Shown: positions 33,557-43,093, numbered from the stretch's first letter. The stretch: 64,000 nucleotides of DNA from Candidatus Phyllobacterium onerii (GCF_028331445.1 NZ_JAQMHX010000009.1:62001-126000); one strand, 5' to 3'. A program made the numbers and translations. The notes: generated by a model not told the origin, from the sequence alone.

Positions 33557-35407
33557 TCAGTTCCCGGCCGACCTCAGCTTGATCGCTTCCTCATAGGCCT
33601 TGCGCTTGGTATTGACCTCGCTGCGCTGGCTGACCTCAGGCACAGCGACATCCCACCAGAATCCACCCTCCTCGGTGGATATCAGGGGGTCGGTATCGAT
33701 GACGATGACCGTCGTTCGGTCATTCCGTTTGGCTCGCTCCAAAGCGCTCTCCATGTCGGCAATGGAGCTGACCTTCTCGGATATTGCACCGAGACTACGA
33801 GCGTGTGCAGCGAAGTCTATCTCCAGCAAGACCTCGTGCCTGGCGTCCTTCAGGAGATTGTTGAAGTTCGCCCCGCCTGTGCCCATCTGCAGCCGGTTGA
33901 TGCAGCCATAGCCGCGATTGTCGAGCAGTACGATATTGATCTTCTGGCCGAGCATCACCGATGTGGCGATCTCCGAATTCAGCATCAGGTAAGAGCCGTC
34001 TCCAATCATGACCACGACCTCATCGTTAGGCTTGGCCATCTTGGCACCGAGCCCTCCGGCGATCTCATAACCCATGCAGGAGAAACCATATTCGGCATGA
34101 TACGATCCCGGCGCGCCCGCCTGCCAGAGCTTGTGCATCTCGCCCGGCAAGCCTCCAGCCGCGTGCAACACCGTTGCTTCGCTGCCCATGGTTCGTTGAA
34201 CGGCACCGATGACCTGCGCGTCAGAAGGCAGCGCTGCATTTGTCGGGCCTGTGACCTTTGCCGCAGCTCTCTGCCATTCCGCCTTGCCATTTTCGGCTTT
34301 CTCGGTCCAGCCTTTCGGAGCGCGATAGTTCTTGAGCCCGGCGGTAAGTTCGATCAGGCCCTCTCGTGCGTCACCCACCAGCGGCAACGCCCGGTGCTTG
34401 GCCGCATCGAACGGCTGGATGTTGAGCCCGATAAAGGTCTTCTCGGTATTCTGGAACAATGCCCAGGAGCCGGTGGTGAAGTCCTGGAGCCGCGTTCCGA
34501 CCGCGAGGATGACATCGGCCTCCTGCGCCAGCCGGTTGGCAGCGGACGTACCGGTAACGCCGATCGCCGCCATGTTGAGCGGGTGCCTGTCGGGCAGCGA
34601 AGATTTGCCGCCCTGGGTCTCGCAGACCGGAATGCCGGCCGCCTCGACGAAATCGGCGAGTTCGCGGGAGGCTTCGGAATAGATGACACCGCCGCCGGCG
34701 ATCACCAGCGGCTTTTTGGCCGAACGCAGCGCGCCGATTGCGGCGGCAAGCTCGCCGACATCGGGCCGCGGACGTCTCGGTGCCCAAAGCCGCTCCTCGA
34801 AGAAGCTTTCCGGATAGTCATAGGCTTCGGCCTGCACATCCTGGCACAGGGCGAGCGTGACCGGCCCGCATTCGGCAGGGTCGGTGAGCACGGTCATCGT
34901 TCGTTGCAGCGCAGGAATGATCTGTTCGGGCCGCGTGATCCGGTCGAAATAGCGCGAAACCGGGCGGAAGCAGTCGTTGGCCGAGACGGTACCGTCGCCA
35001 AAGGATTCCACCTGCTGCAGCACAGGATCCGGAACACGGTTGGCGAAGACATCGCCGGGCAGGAGCAGCAGAGGCAGCCGGTTGACATGTGCCAGCGCCG
35101 CAGCCGTCACCATGTTCGTTGCGCCGGGCCCGACGGAACTCGTCACCGCCATCATGCGGCGGCGGAAAGTCGCCTTGGCAAACGCGATGGCGGCATGGGC
35201 CATCGCCTGTTCGTTGTGGGCGCGATAGGTCGGCAGTTCTTCGCGGACCTGATAAAGCGCCTCGCCGAGACCAGCGACATTGCCATGACCGAAGATGGCC
35301 CAGACGCCTGCGAAGACCGGAACTTTCTTCCCGTCGATCACTGTCATCTGCTGGCTCAGAAACCGCGTCAGGGCCTGTGCCATGGTCAGGCGTATTGTCT
35401 TCGTCAT
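33557..35407 (-). CDS. iolD: 3D-(3,5/4)-trihydroxycyclohexane-1,2-dione hydrolase (ThDP-dependent)
   Basis: A 616-residue thiamine diphosphate enzyme that opens the inositol ring. The activating glutamate is in EELPTYRAHNEQAMAHAA, the middle FAD/ADP-like domain follows, and the ThDP motif is MIGDGSYLMLNSEIAT. Length is normal. It lies 24 bases after iolC and 104 before iolE. The large antisense open frame over it is a shadow. Confidence 0.96.
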   Translation of the reverse strand: MTKTIRLTMAQALTRFLSQQMTVIDGKKVPVFAGVWAIFGHGNVAGLGEALYQVREELPTYRAHNEQAMAHAAIAFAKATFRRRMMAVTSSVGPGATNMVTAAALAHVNRLPLLLLPGDVFANRVPDPVLQQVESFGDGTVSANDCFRPVSRYFDRITRPEQIIPALQRTMTVLTDPAECGPVTLALCQDVQAEAYDYPESFFEERLWAPRRPRPDVGELAAAIGALRSAKKPLVIAGGGVIYSEASRELADFVEAAGIPVCETQGGKSSLPDRHPLNMAAIGVTGTSAANRLAQEADVILAVGTRLQDFTTGSWALFQNTEKTFIGLNIQPFDAAKHRALPLVGDAREGLIELTAGLKNYRAPKGWTEKAENGKAEWQRAAAKVTGPTNAALPSDAQVIGAVQRTMGSEATVLHAAGGLPGEMHKLWQAGAPGSYHAEYGFSCMGYEIAGGLGAKMAKPNDEVVVMIGDGSYLMLNSEIATSVMLGQKINIVLLDNRGYGCINRLQMGTGGANFNNLLKDARHEVLLEIDFAAHARSLGAISEKVSSIADMESALERAKRNDRTTVIVIDTDPLISTEEGGFWWDVAVPEVSQRSEVNTKRKAYEEAIKLRSAGN

Positions 35408-35431
35408 GTCAGTCTCCTCCCGGGCTATATG

Positions 35432-37360
35432 CTATGCCGCTTGTTTGTTGCGGCTGGCAAGCCAGGCCTTGGTCAATTTTTCGAAACGATCGGCCATGTC
35501 ATCGATCGCGGCGTCATCGGAAAGTTTGCCCGAAAGCCAGCCTTCCGCCGCACCCATGAACAATGTCCGGCCGACGGCAAAGCCCTTGACAATGGGAGTC
35601 CCTGCGGTTGCGACAAAGGATGCCTCCAGCTCGTCATGCGGCGCCTCCAGCCCGAGCAGCACGACGCCGCGGCACCAGGGATCGTGCTTTTCGATCACTG
35701 CCTCGATGTTCTTCCAGGCCGTCGCCGAGGCTTGCGGCTCGAGCTTCCACCAGTCCGGTTTGATACCCAGCGTATAAAGTTCTTCCAGCGCTCGCGGAAT
35801 GGTGTTGTCGTCGAGTTTGCCGTGTTTGCCGGCGATGATTTCGATCAGCAGTTCGCGTCCGACCTTGCGCGCGGCTTCGAACAGCGTGCGTAACTTCTGC
35901 TGCTGTTCCAGCTTCAAATCGGCCGGATCATCCGGGTGGTAGAAGCACAGGCACTTTATGCAATGGTCCACCGGCCATTCCACCAGTTGCGAGCCGATAT
36001 CCTGCGAAAACTCGAAGCGCAGCGGACGCGACCCGGGCAGTTCCACCGGCCGTCCAAGCCAATTGAAATTGTGGCGAGCGAACTCAAACATGGCTTCACG
36101 CCCAAACTTCTCGTCAAGCAGCATGCCGTAACCACCACGACCATCCGCAACCTTTGCCGCTGCCTTCACCGCCAGCTCCTTGAATGCACGGATTTTGGCG
36201 GCGTCGGCACCGACCTTCTGCGCAAGGTCCTCCAGCTGCACACGATGATCGATGGCGAACGTCATCATCGAGGGTATCTCGCGCCTCCGCGTCGTTGCCC
36301 AATGCACATGGTTGATTGCCTCGTCCTTGCGCAGGGCGTGAAATTTGCTGCCATGCTTGAGGAAATATTGCAGTTCCTCGAAGGTCGGAATCTCGGGTGC
36401 GCACAGCAGGCGCGACACCGCAAAGGCACCGCACGCATTGGCCCATGTCGCGGCGGTCGCCAGCGATTCGCCGCCGAGCCAACCGCGTAGGAAGCCCGAC
36501 ATGAAGGCATCTCCCGCGCCGAGGACGTTGAACACCTCGATTGGAAAGCCCTTGCCGACAATGCCATCCTCGAGATCGTCGGAAATCGCGCCTTCGTAGA
36601 CGATGCAGCCCATCGGCCCGCGCTTCAATACGATTGTCCCACTCGATAGGGCCCGAATGGTTTTCAATGCGCTGAGAAGATCCTCTTCACCCGACGCAAT
36701 CAGTACTTCCTCTTCGGTGCCCACGATCAGGTCGCAATCGGCAAGGACGGTCTTCAGATGGCTCGACACCGCATCGGAGGCGATGTAGCGGCTATCTCCC
36801 TCGCCGTGCCCTGCGAGACCCCACAAATTGGGGCGATAGTCGATATCGAACACGACCTTCCCGCCCGCTTCTTTCATCAGACGAATGGCCTTGCGTTGCG
36901 CCGCGTCGGGCTTTGGCTTGGAAAAATGCGTGCCGGTGACTACGACGGCGCGGGCCGAACGGATGAATTCAGGATCGACATCTCCCTCGTCAAGCGCCAT
37001 ATCGGCGCAGTTCTCACGGTAGAATATCAGCGGAAAACTCTTGTCGTTCTCGACCGAGAGGATAACAAGGGCCGACAGCCGCTCCGCATCTGTGATGATT
37101 CCGTCCGTCGCGACGCCTTCGCGTACCATCTGCTCGCGTATATACCGGCCGATCTGCTCGTCGCCCACGCGGGACAACAGCGCTGAGCGCAGACCGAGGC
37201 GCGCCGTACCGATCGCTATATTGGCAGGGCATCCGCCGACCGACTTGGCGAAGGACGTAATATCCTCGAGCCGGGAGCCGATTTGCTGGCCGTAGAGATC
37301 GACGGACGAGCGGCCGATGGTAATGACATCGAGCGCGTGGCCCGTATCAGCTCTGTCCAT
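35432..37360 (-). CDS. iolC: 5-dehydro-2-deoxygluconokinase fused to DUF2090 aldolase-like domain
   Basis: A 642-residue two-domain protein. Residues 1 to about 330 are a PfkB sugar kinase (VITIGRSSVDLYGQQIG, and the anion-hole motif LGAGDAFMSGFLRGW) that phosphorylates 5-dehydro-2-deoxygluconate. The C-terminal 310 residues are a DUF2090 domain with a TIM-barrel aldolase look (ELLIEIIAGKHGK, GLEAPHDELEASFVATAG) and may do the following IolJ-type aldol cleavage. This fusion is usual in rhizobia. GGGAGG precedes ATG 37360. It heads the iol operon, behind likely IolR sites. Confidence 0.95.
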   Translation of the reverse strand: MDRADTGHALDVITIGRSSVDLYGQQIGSRLEDITSFAKSVGGCPANIAIGTARLGLRSALLSRVGDEQIGRYIREQMVREGVATDGIITDAERLSALVILSVENDKSFPLIFYRENCADMALDEGDVDPEFIRSARAVVVTGTHFSKPKPDAAQRKAIRLMKEAGGKVVFDIDYRPNLWGLAGHGEGDSRYIASDAVSSHLKTVLADCDLIVGTEEEVLIASGEEDLLSALKTIRALSSGTIVLKRGPMGCIVYEGAISDDLEDGIVGKGFPIEVFNVLGAGDAFMSGFLRGWLGGESLATAATWANACGAFAVSRLLCAPEIPTFEELQYFLKHGSKFHALRKDEAINHVHWATTRRREIPSMMTFAIDHRVQLEDLAQKVGADAAKIRAFKELAVKAAAKVADGRGGYGMLLDEKFGREAMFEFARHNFNWLGRPVELPGSRPLRFEFSQDIGSQLVEWPVDHCIKCLCFYHPDDPADLKLEQQQKLRTLFEAARKVGRELLIEIIAGKHGKLDDNTIPRALEELYTLGIKPDWWKLEPQASATAWKNIEAVIEKHDPWCRGVVLLGLEAPHDELEASFVATAGTPIVKGFAVGRTLFMGAAEGWLSGKLSDDAAIDDMADRFEKLTKAWLASRNKQAA

Positions 37361-37419
37361 GATATCCTCCCGATAGACTGATAAACTCCGGCACACAAAG
37401 GCCAGGAATTTTCCTATAT

Positions 37420-37463
37420 GAAATAATAATTCTATCGAATCGTCAATATGGAATGTCTGTTCT
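37420..37463. promoter_or_regulatory. IolR-like sites upstream of iolC
   Basis: GAAA-N6-TTCT at 37420 and GGAA-N6-TTCT at 37450 resemble the GGAA-N6-TTCC motif described for rhizobial IolR. Similar strings occur at 39073 and 45985 before other genes of the same pathway. Confidence 0.5.
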
Positions 37464-37546
37464 TTTTATCTTTTGGAGCACGCTTTCACATTGAATGTTA
37501 AACGTACGTGCATTATAATTACATAAAGTATATACAGGAGTATTCC

Positions 37547-37849
37547 ATGCCACGCACCACTCAGCATCCCAAGGCAGATACATTCAACTTCCGGATAGAC
37601 CCTGACCTGAAGGCGGCTTTTACCCATGCAACCGAGGCTGAGGACAAGCCTGCCGCTCAAGTTCTGCGGGACTTCATGCGCAGCTATGTGGACCGCCAAC
37701 AGCGCAAGGCATTTGAACTTGAAGCGCGGCGGCAATCTCTTGCAATTGCAAGAAGATCTCGCAATCCAGCGACGGATGAGTACGCGTCACTGCAGGAACT
37801 GGAAGCTCTGTTTGACGAGACCGCTATCGATGATGATAGCGCCAAATGA
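37547..37849 (+). CDS. Ribbon-helix-helix antitoxin of a MazF-type pair
   Basis: A 100-residue protein. The N-terminal part (KADTFNFRIDPDLKAAFTHATEAEDKPAAQVLRDFMRSYVD, quoted only to show position 10-50) is a ribbon-helix-helix DNA-binding domain; the C-terminal 45 residues are helical and acidic, as expected for the toxin-neutralising part. CAGGAG precedes ATG 37547. It overlaps the toxin gene by four bases. The AT-rich promoter with ACGTACGT and ATTATAAT palindromes is a likely autoregulatory site. Confidence 0.88.
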   Translation: MPRTTQHPKADTFNFRIDPDLKAAFTHATEAEDKPAAQVLRDFMRSYVDRQQRKAFELEARRQSLAIARRSRNPATDEYASLQELEALFDETAIDDDSAK

Positions 37850-38178
37850 AGCGAGGCGATTTGGTAACGATCGTTGTCAATGGTGATTATGGCAAACCTC
37901 GTCCGGCACTCATTGTGCAGTCGGATGCATTTGACCTGCTTCCGTCAGTAACGGTGCTCCAGTTGACGAGCGACGTCCACGATGAACACCTGGCACGCAT
38001 CACAGTTAGCCCCACGATTGAAAATGGTCTACGTGAGCGTTCACAGGTAATGATCGATCGCGGCATGACAGTGCCGCGAACAAAGGTTGGACGGGTGTTC
38101 GGACATTTGGACAGCGAGACGATAGCCAATATCAACAAGGCGATGACGCGCTTTCTGGGATTGGATGAAAGCGCCTAG
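37846..38178 (+). CDS. MazF/PemK-family endoribonuclease toxin
   Basis: A 110-residue toxin. MKRGDLVTIVVNGDYGKPRPALIVQ is the standard MazF/PemK N-terminus with the RPALIVQ strand, and RSQVMIDRGMTVPRTKVG with GHLD completes the fold. It would cut single-stranded mRNA and is held by the upstream antitoxin. Its stop overlaps the stop of iolR on the opposite strand by two to four bases, so the pair has been fitted tightly into the iol locus. Confidence 0.92.
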   Translation: MKRGDLVTIVVNGDYGKPRPALIVQSDAFDLLPSVTVLQLTSDVHDEHLARITVSPTIENGLRERSQVMIDRGMTVPRTKVGRVFGHLDSETIANINKAMTRFLGLDESA

Positions 38179-39008
38179 AAACTCCGCCGCTTCTCCGCCA
38201 CGCTGACCGTCAGCGCCATGGCGAGCGCCATTGTTCCCGATAGCGACCGGAACCCGGAGAAATCCCCTTCCGCCGCTTCAAACCACACCTTGGCAGACTG
38301 GGCGAGCGGCGAAAACGCACTGTCCGTGATGGCGACGACGGGCACATTACGTGCGGCCAGTGCAGCCGCATGCTCGATTGTCGCCGAGGCATAGGGCGAA
38401 AAGCTGATGGCGATGGCGGCGTCGGTCGGCTTGGCAAAGGAGAGGATTTCCGGATCGATACCAGCTGTCGATTCGATCAACTGGTTGCGGATTTTCAGCT
38501 TGCCGAAGGCGTAGGCCATATAGGCGGTGATCGGATAGGAACGGCGCCGCGCCAGCAGATAGATCGTCTCGGCTCCCGCCAGGATATCTACCGCGCTAGC
38601 CAACACGTCCTCTTCGACATTATGCGAAATCGTCTCGATTGAATGGCTGGCCGCAGTCAAAAATCCGTTGAGAATGACGCGATTTTTGGAAAGGCCGTGC
38701 GTATCGCCGCGCAGCGCTGACAGCCGCTCCTCATAGGAAACCTGCCGCTCGCGCAGCCGTTCCCGGAATACCGATTGCAGGCTGGTGAAACCGTCGAAAC
38801 CGAGATGCTGGGCAAAGCGGATCAACGTCGAAGGTTGAACGCCTGCTGTCTGGGCAATGCTTGCCGCCGTGCCGAAGGCGATCTCGTCGGGATTGCTTAA
38901 CGCATAGGCCGCGATCTGCGCCAGACGCTTCGGCAGCATCTCGCGACGATCGAGGATCATCGTGCGCAGCGCATCGAAATCCCGTGGCAACGACACTTCA
39001 TTGTCCAT
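38175..39008 (-). CDS. iolR: RpiR-family regulator of inositol catabolism
   Basis: A 277-residue regulator. The N-terminal helix-turn-helix (FGTAASIAQTAGVQPSTLIRFAQHLGF) is joined to a SIS sugar-phosphate-binding domain (IYLLARRRSYPITAYMAYAF and AIAISFSPYASATIEHAA). Rhizobial IolR of this type represses iol genes until an inositol-derived metabolite is present. It lies next to iolC, separated by the toxin-antitoxin pair, and is divergent from the dehydrogenase at 39163. Confidence 0.9.
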   Translation of the reverse strand: MDNEVSLPRDFDALRTMILDRREMLPKRLAQIAAYALSNPDEIAFGTAASIAQTAGVQPSTLIRFAQHLGFDGFTSLQSVFRERLRERQVSYEERLSALRGDTHGLSKNRVILNGFLTAASHSIETISHNVEEDVLASAVDILAGAETIYLLARRRSYPITAYMAYAFGKLKIRNQLIESTAGIDPEILSFAKPTDAAIAISFSPYASATIEHAAALAARNVPVVAITDSAFSPLAQSAKVWFEAAEGDFSGFRSLSGTMALAMALTVSVAEKRRSF

Positions 39009-39072
39009 GCTTTCCACCCGCAGAGTTCCCTCGTTGCTGCTCCTGGTCCGAGCAAAATATTTATATCAAGAC

Positions 39073-39086
39073 GGATCAGTTATTCC
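39073..39086. promoter_or_regulatory. IolR-like site between iolR and the MocA-family gene
   Basis: GGAT-CAGTTA-TTCC fits the GGAA-N6-TTCC pattern with one change and lies in the divergent promoter 65 bases from the iolR start and 77 from the dehydrogenase. Confidence 0.45.
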
Positions 39087-39162
39087 ATTTTCTCTTGTTA
39101 TAGATTATTTCAATCGAGAACTGCAAGCGATGGCCCAAGCTGAATCGTCAGGAGAGAGAGCA

Positions 39163-40272
39163 ATGTTAGGTGTAGGACTGATCGGAACGGGCTTCATGGG
39201 AAAATGCCATGCATTGGCGTGGAATTCGGTTCGCGCCGTCTTCGGTGATGTGCCGGCAGTGCAGCTCGTGCATCTCGGCGAAACCAACACGGAGTTGGCC
39301 GTGCGCCGCGCCAACGAGTTCGGTTTCCAGAAAGCCTCGGGCGATTGGCGTGCCGTCATCGACGATCCGCAAGTCGATGTGGTCTCCATCACCACCCCCA
39401 ACCAGTTTCACCCGGAAATGGCGATTGCGGCGCTGAAAGCCGGCAAGCATGTCTGGTGCGAGAAGCCCATGGCGCCAACATTCAGCGACGCGGAAGCCAT
39501 GCTCGCCGCGGCGAAACAGTCGGGCAAGGTTGCAGCCCTCGGCTACAACTATATCCAGGGGCCTGCCATTCGCCACATTCGCAAGCTGCTAGCCGAAAAG
39601 ATTATCGGCGACGTCAACCATCTGCGTATCGAGATGGATGAGGACTTCATGGCCGATCCCGATGCCCTCTTCAACTGGAAGCACGAGGCCACGTCCGGCT
39701 ATGGTGCGCTGGACGATTTTGCTGTCCATCCCCTGTCGCTGCTGTTCACATTGTTTGGCCGGGTTTCCCGCGTCATCTGCGATATGTCGAAGCCCTACGC
39801 CACCCGCAAGACGGCCAATGGCACGGACCGCGCGGTCGAAACGTACGATAGCGCCAGCGTCCTCATGCACATGGAGAACGGCGTTGCCGGCACCTTGCAG
39901 GCCAATCGCTCCGCCTGGGGCCGCAAGGGCCGCATCGCTCTGCAGATTTTCGGCTCCAAGGGTTCGATCCTGTTCGATCAGGAACGCGCCAACGAGTTCC
40001 AGCTCTACGTCACCGCAGATCGGCCCACCGAGCAGGGCTACCGCACCATTCTTACGGCGCCGCACCATGAGCCCTACGGCCAGTTTATCCCGGCCCCGGG
40101 CCATGGCCTCGGCTTCAACGACCTCAAGATCATCGAGTGCCGCGAGTTGATCAAGCGCATCAACGGCCAGCCCGCCCACCTTATCGAATTCGCCAACGGG
40201 CTCGAAATAGAACGCACCGTGCATGCGATGGCGCGTTCCTATCAGGAGCAGCGCTGGGTGGATGCCAGGTAG
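39163..40272 (+). CDS. Gfo/Idh/MocA-family dehydrogenase
   Basis: A 369-residue NAD(P)-dependent sugar or cyclitol dehydrogenase. The nucleotide-binding loop is LGVGLIGTGFMGKCHA, the catalytic lysine is in WCEKPMAPT and the Asp/His pair is in ALDDFAVHPLSLL. It is a good candidate for MocA, scyllo-inosamine or other inositol isomer dehydrogenase, given the mocDEF genes nearby. GGAGAGAG precedes ATG 39163; the frame is open further upstream. It is divergent from iolR and shares an IolR-like site. Confidence 0.9.
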   Translation: MLGVGLIGTGFMGKCHALAWNSVRAVFGDVPAVQLVHLGETNTELAVRRANEFGFQKASGDWRAVIDDPQVDVVSITTPNQFHPEMAIAALKAGKHVWCEKPMAPTFSDAEAMLAAAKQSGKVAALGYNYIQGPAIRHIRKLLAEKIIGDVNHLRIEMDEDFMADPDALFNWKHEATSGYGALDDFAVHPLSLLFTLFGRVSRVICDMSKPYATRKTANGTDRAVETYDSASVLMHMENGVAGTLQANRSAWGRKGRIALQIFGSKGSILFDQERANEFQLYVTADRPTEQGYRTILTAPHHEPYGQFIPAPGHGLGFNDLKIIECRELIKRINGQPAHLIEFANGLEIERTVHAMARSYQEQRWVDAR

Positions 40273-40340
40273 CACCGGCATATGATGCCGATGATCTCTC
40301 CCTTGTGGCGGATATGACGCGGAAGTGGCTCATAGATAGT

Positions 40341-40556
40341 TTAGGTTGCATTCAGGGCCCGATGATGCGCAACGAGGGCATTGGCGTGACCATGACCCAT
40401 CTTGTGCTCTGATTTCAGCGTGGCCACCATCTCCATGTGCTTCTTTTCCTTCATTTCATCCAACATCGTTAGCCAGTGACTTATTGGCTTGCCATATGTC
40501 TTCTCAATGGAAGGAAAGTACGAAGCAGGGCCCTTCAGCTTGTTCTCTGCCGACAT
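40341..40556 (-). CDS. DUF4287 domain protein
   Basis: A 71-residue protein that is nearly all DUF4287: KGPASYFPSIEKTYGKPISHW, then MVATLKSEHKMGHGHANALV. Family members are small, soluble and of unknown function. TAGGAG precedes ATG 40556 by about 11 bases; the frame runs on to 40610. It lies between two dehydrogenase genes and may be independently transcribed. Confidence 0.85.
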   Translation of the reverse strand: MSAENKLKGPASYFPSIEKTYGKPISHWLTMLDEMKEKKHMEMVATLKSEHKMGHGHANALVAHHRALNAT

Positions 40557-40640
40557 TTTAAACCAACTCCTATCTTTTATAGTCACGCTTCTGGGTTCGC
40601 GGCCAAACACAACTCCGCCAGCGAAGAGATATCGGAGGCT

Positions 40641-41630
40641 TCAAACCTTGATCGTCCTGCCTTCCTTCACCGACCTCACGGCTGCGTCGGCGAGCGCCAG
40701 TGCAATCAGCCCATCCTCGCCGCTCGGCGCCGCCTTCGTGCCCTTCGCAATCGCGCTGATAAATGCGGCGATCTCGTTGGCATAAGCCTCCGTATAGCGC
40801 GTCATGAAGAAATCGTGCAGCGGCGGGCGCGTATAGCCACTGCCGTTGGCGATCTCGATCGACACCGGCCGCTGGTTTTCCGCCGCGACCATGCCCTTTG
40901 ATCCATGCACTTCGATGCGCTGGTCATAGCCATAGGTCGCGCGACGCGAATTGGAGATCACGCACTGTTTGCCGGACGCCGTCGACAGGATCACGCTGAC
41001 GCTGTCGTAATCGCCAAGCTCGCCGATCTTCTTGTCCACCAGCACCGAGGCATGCGCGGTGACGGCAACCGGATCTTCGCCGAGAAGAAACCGCGCCATG
41101 TCGAAATCATGGATGGTCATGTCGCGGAAAATGCCGCCGGAGCGGCTGATATATTCGGCCGGCGGTGCACCCGGATCGCGCGACGTGATCGTCACCATTT
41201 CGACATCACCGATCTGTCCATCGTCGATCGCCTTGCGTACCGCAGCGAAATGCGGATCGAAACGGCGGTTGAACCCGACCATCAGCGTAGCGCCTGTTTC
41301 GCGCACCACCGCAAGGCATTCTTCAACCCGCTTCACGTTAAGATCGATCGGCTTTTCACAGAAGATCGCCTTACCGGCGCGGGCAAAGCGTTCGATCAGG
41401 TCCGCATGCGTATCGGTCGGCGTACAGATGATAACCGCATCGATATCGGATGCCTTCTCGATCTCGTCGATGGTGCGAATCTCACAGCCATGCGCAGCGG
41501 AAAGATCCTTGGCCGCCTGTTCAAAGGCATCGGCGACGGCGACGAGCTTCGCCTCTGGGTTCGACGTCACCGCTTTCGCGTGAACCTTGCCGATACGGCC
41601 TGCACCGAGCAGGCCAAAACGTACAGTCAT
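40641..41630 (-). CDS. idhA: Inositol 2-dehydrogenase
   Basis: A 329-residue NAD-dependent enzyme that starts myo-inositol breakdown by oxidising it to 2-keto-myo-inositol. It has RFGLLGAGRIGKVHAKAV, IFCEKPIDLN with the catalytic lysine, and GGIFRDMTIHDFDMARFLL with the catalytic Asp and His. The match to rhizobial IdhA/IolG is close throughout. It is downstream of the sugar ABC importer on the same strand, across the long palindrome at 41701. Confidence 0.94.
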   Translation of the reverse strand: MTVRFGLLGAGRIGKVHAKAVTSNPEAKLVAVADAFEQAAKDLSAAHGCEIRTIDEIEKASDIDAVIICTPTDTHADLIERFARAGKAIFCEKPIDLNVKRVEECLAVVRETGATLMVGFNRRFDPHFAAVRKAIDDGQIGDVEMVTITSRDPGAPPAEYISRSGGIFRDMTIHDFDMARFLLGEDPVAVTAHASVLVDKKIGELGDYDSVSVILSTASGKQCVISNSRRATYGYDQRIEVHGSKGMVAAENQRPVSIEIANGSGYTRPPLHDFFMTRYTEAYANEIAAFISAIAKGTKAAPSGEDGLIALALADAAVRSVKEGRTIKV

Positions 41631-41700
41631 TTCTTACCTCATTAAAGAAGCCCGGTGGGAGTCCCAGGCGTTATTGATTGATTTGGGCAGCAGATCCATT

Positions 41701-41851
41701 GTGCGTGGTTCGACGGGGCTCACCATGAGGGAGGTGAGTTGATTGCAGGGAGTCAAGACTTTGATGTTGGCCATTACGGCCGCAACCGTTCCTGCCTTGG
41801 CCCCCTGCAAAACTCAAGTCCCCTCATGGTGAGCCCCGTCGAACCACGCAC
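41701..41851. repeat. 151-bp element with perfect 31-bp inverted arms
   Basis: Arms 41701-41731 and 41821-41851 are perfect reverse complements, starting GTGCGTGGTTCGACGGGGC and containing CTCACCATGAGGG. The 89-bp middle has CTGCAGGG/CCCCCTGCA-like secondary pairing. Diverged single arms are at 20907 and 28730. It lies between the importer permease and idhA. Confidence 0.85.
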
Positions 41852-41887
41852 ATGGTCATGCACGCCTGGCTAGTCTCGAGAGCACTG

Positions 41888-42916
41888 TCAGACTTTTCTC
41901 TTCTTCTGGCGATACACATCCACGATAACCGCGGCAACGATGATCACGCCCTTGATGATTTCCTGGTAGTAGGCATCGACCCGGAGGAACGTAAAGCCGG
42001 AGATCATGATGCCAAGGATGATCGCGCCGATCACCGTGCCGGTAATACGCCCGACGCCGCCGGCAAGCGAGGTGCCGCCGATGACGGCCGCCGCGATTGC
42101 GTCGAGTTCATAATTGACGCCCATGCCGGCCTGCGCAGTCTGTGCCCGGGCAGCGGTAACGATGCCTGCAAGTCCAGCCAGCAATCCGGCAATGGCGTAC
42201 ACCTTGATGAGATGTTTCTCGACATTGATGCCGGAAACCCGCGCCGCCTGCACATTTGCGCCGATGGCGTAGGTGAACTTGCCATAGCGCGTGTAGCGCA
42301 AGGCGATGTGGAAAACGAGCGCCACGACGAGAAACACAACCACTGGCCAGATGCTCGTGCCGATGAAGTTGAACTGGTCAGTCAGGCCCGAAACCGGCGA
42401 GCCCTTGGTGTACCATTTTGCTATGCCGCGGGCCGACACCATCATGCCGAGCGTGGCGATGAATGGCGGTATCTTTGTATAGGCGATCAGCCAGCCATTG
42501 ATGATGCCGGCGAAAAGGCCGATGCCAAGGCCGATACCGATCGGGATGAAAAACGGCAGGTCCGTCAAGGCGGGATAGACCGGCCGCGCCCAGGTGGAGG
42601 CCTGCGCGAAACTGGCCGCAATCATTGCCGTCATGCCCACTACGGAGCCAGAGGAAAGGTCGATACCGCCGGTGATGATCACCTGCGTGACGCCCACCGC
42701 AATGATGCCGATGACGGAGACCTGCAGGATGATGATCCGCAGGCGCTGTACGTTCATCAGGAAGCTCTGTCCGGCAAAAATCCAGCCGAGTATTTCGAAA
42801 ACCAGCGCAATACCGATCAGCACCAAAAGAATGTTGACCTCGGGCGGCATACGCCGGCGGTGCTTGCGCCCGAGTGCGGGTGTTGTTGCCTTGGCCGTCA
42901 CCTGCTCGCTTGTCAT
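41888..42916 (-). CDS. Sugar/cyclitol ABC transporter permease (RbsC family)
   Basis: A 342-residue inner membrane protein with about eight to ten hydrophobic segments. [19 protein letters not shown] and [19 protein letters not shown] are the hallmarks of RbsC-type permeases. GGGAGG precedes ATG 42916. It follows the ATPase gene across RIME-like copy C, and forms a full importer with the ATPase and binding protein upstream. Inositol, rhizopine or a related cyclitol is the likely cargo from context. Confidence 0.93.
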   Translation of the reverse strand: MTSEQVTAKATTPALGRKHRRRMPPEVNILLVLIGIALVFEILGWIFAGQSFLMNVQRLRIIILQVSVIGIIAVGVTQVIITGGIDLSSGSVVGMTAMIAASFAQASTWARPVYPALTDLPFFIPIGIGLGIGLFAGIINGWLIAYTKIPPFIATLGMMVSARGIAKWYTKGSPVSGLTDQFNFIGTSIWPVVVFLVVALVFHIALRYTRYGKFTYAIGANVQAARVSGINVEKHLIKVYAIAGLLAGLAGIVTAARAQTAQAGMGVNYELDAIAAAVIGGTSLAGGVGRITGTVIGAIILGIMISGFTFLRVDAYYQEIIKGVIIVAAVIVDVYRQKKRKV

Positions 42917-42949
42917 TGTAAATTCCTCCCAATATTTCAGGCAGCGCCA

Positions 42950-43093
42950 AACAACCGTTTAAGAATTCAGCCTGACGAGTTGGCTGGTGCGATTTTTGAG
43001 GACCGGAGCGCAGCGGACGTTAAAGTCCGTGAGCACCGGAAGCGCAAAAAATCGCATCAGAGAACCGTCAGGGTGAATTATCAAATGGTTGTT
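42950..43093. repeat. RIME-like palindromic element, copy C
   Basis: Terminal arms AACAACCGTTT (42950-42960) and AAATGGTTGTT (43083-43093) pair with one mismatch and differ in sequence from copies A, B and D. The core matches them. The right arm touches the TGA stop (43093-43095) of the ATPase gene. It lies inside an operon, so it cannot be an absolute terminator. Confidence 0.82.

Noticed and set aside
33407-35893. 828-codon open frame antisense to iolD
   Set aside because: iolD on the other strand has full ThDP enzyme motifs; the antisense frame gives a Arg/His-rich sequence with no domain and is a shadow of high-GC codon use.
37405-37414. GGAATTTTCC as a main IolR site
   Set aside because: It is a palindrome but the arms are two bases apart, not six as in the reported motif; the sites at 37420 and 37450 fit better.
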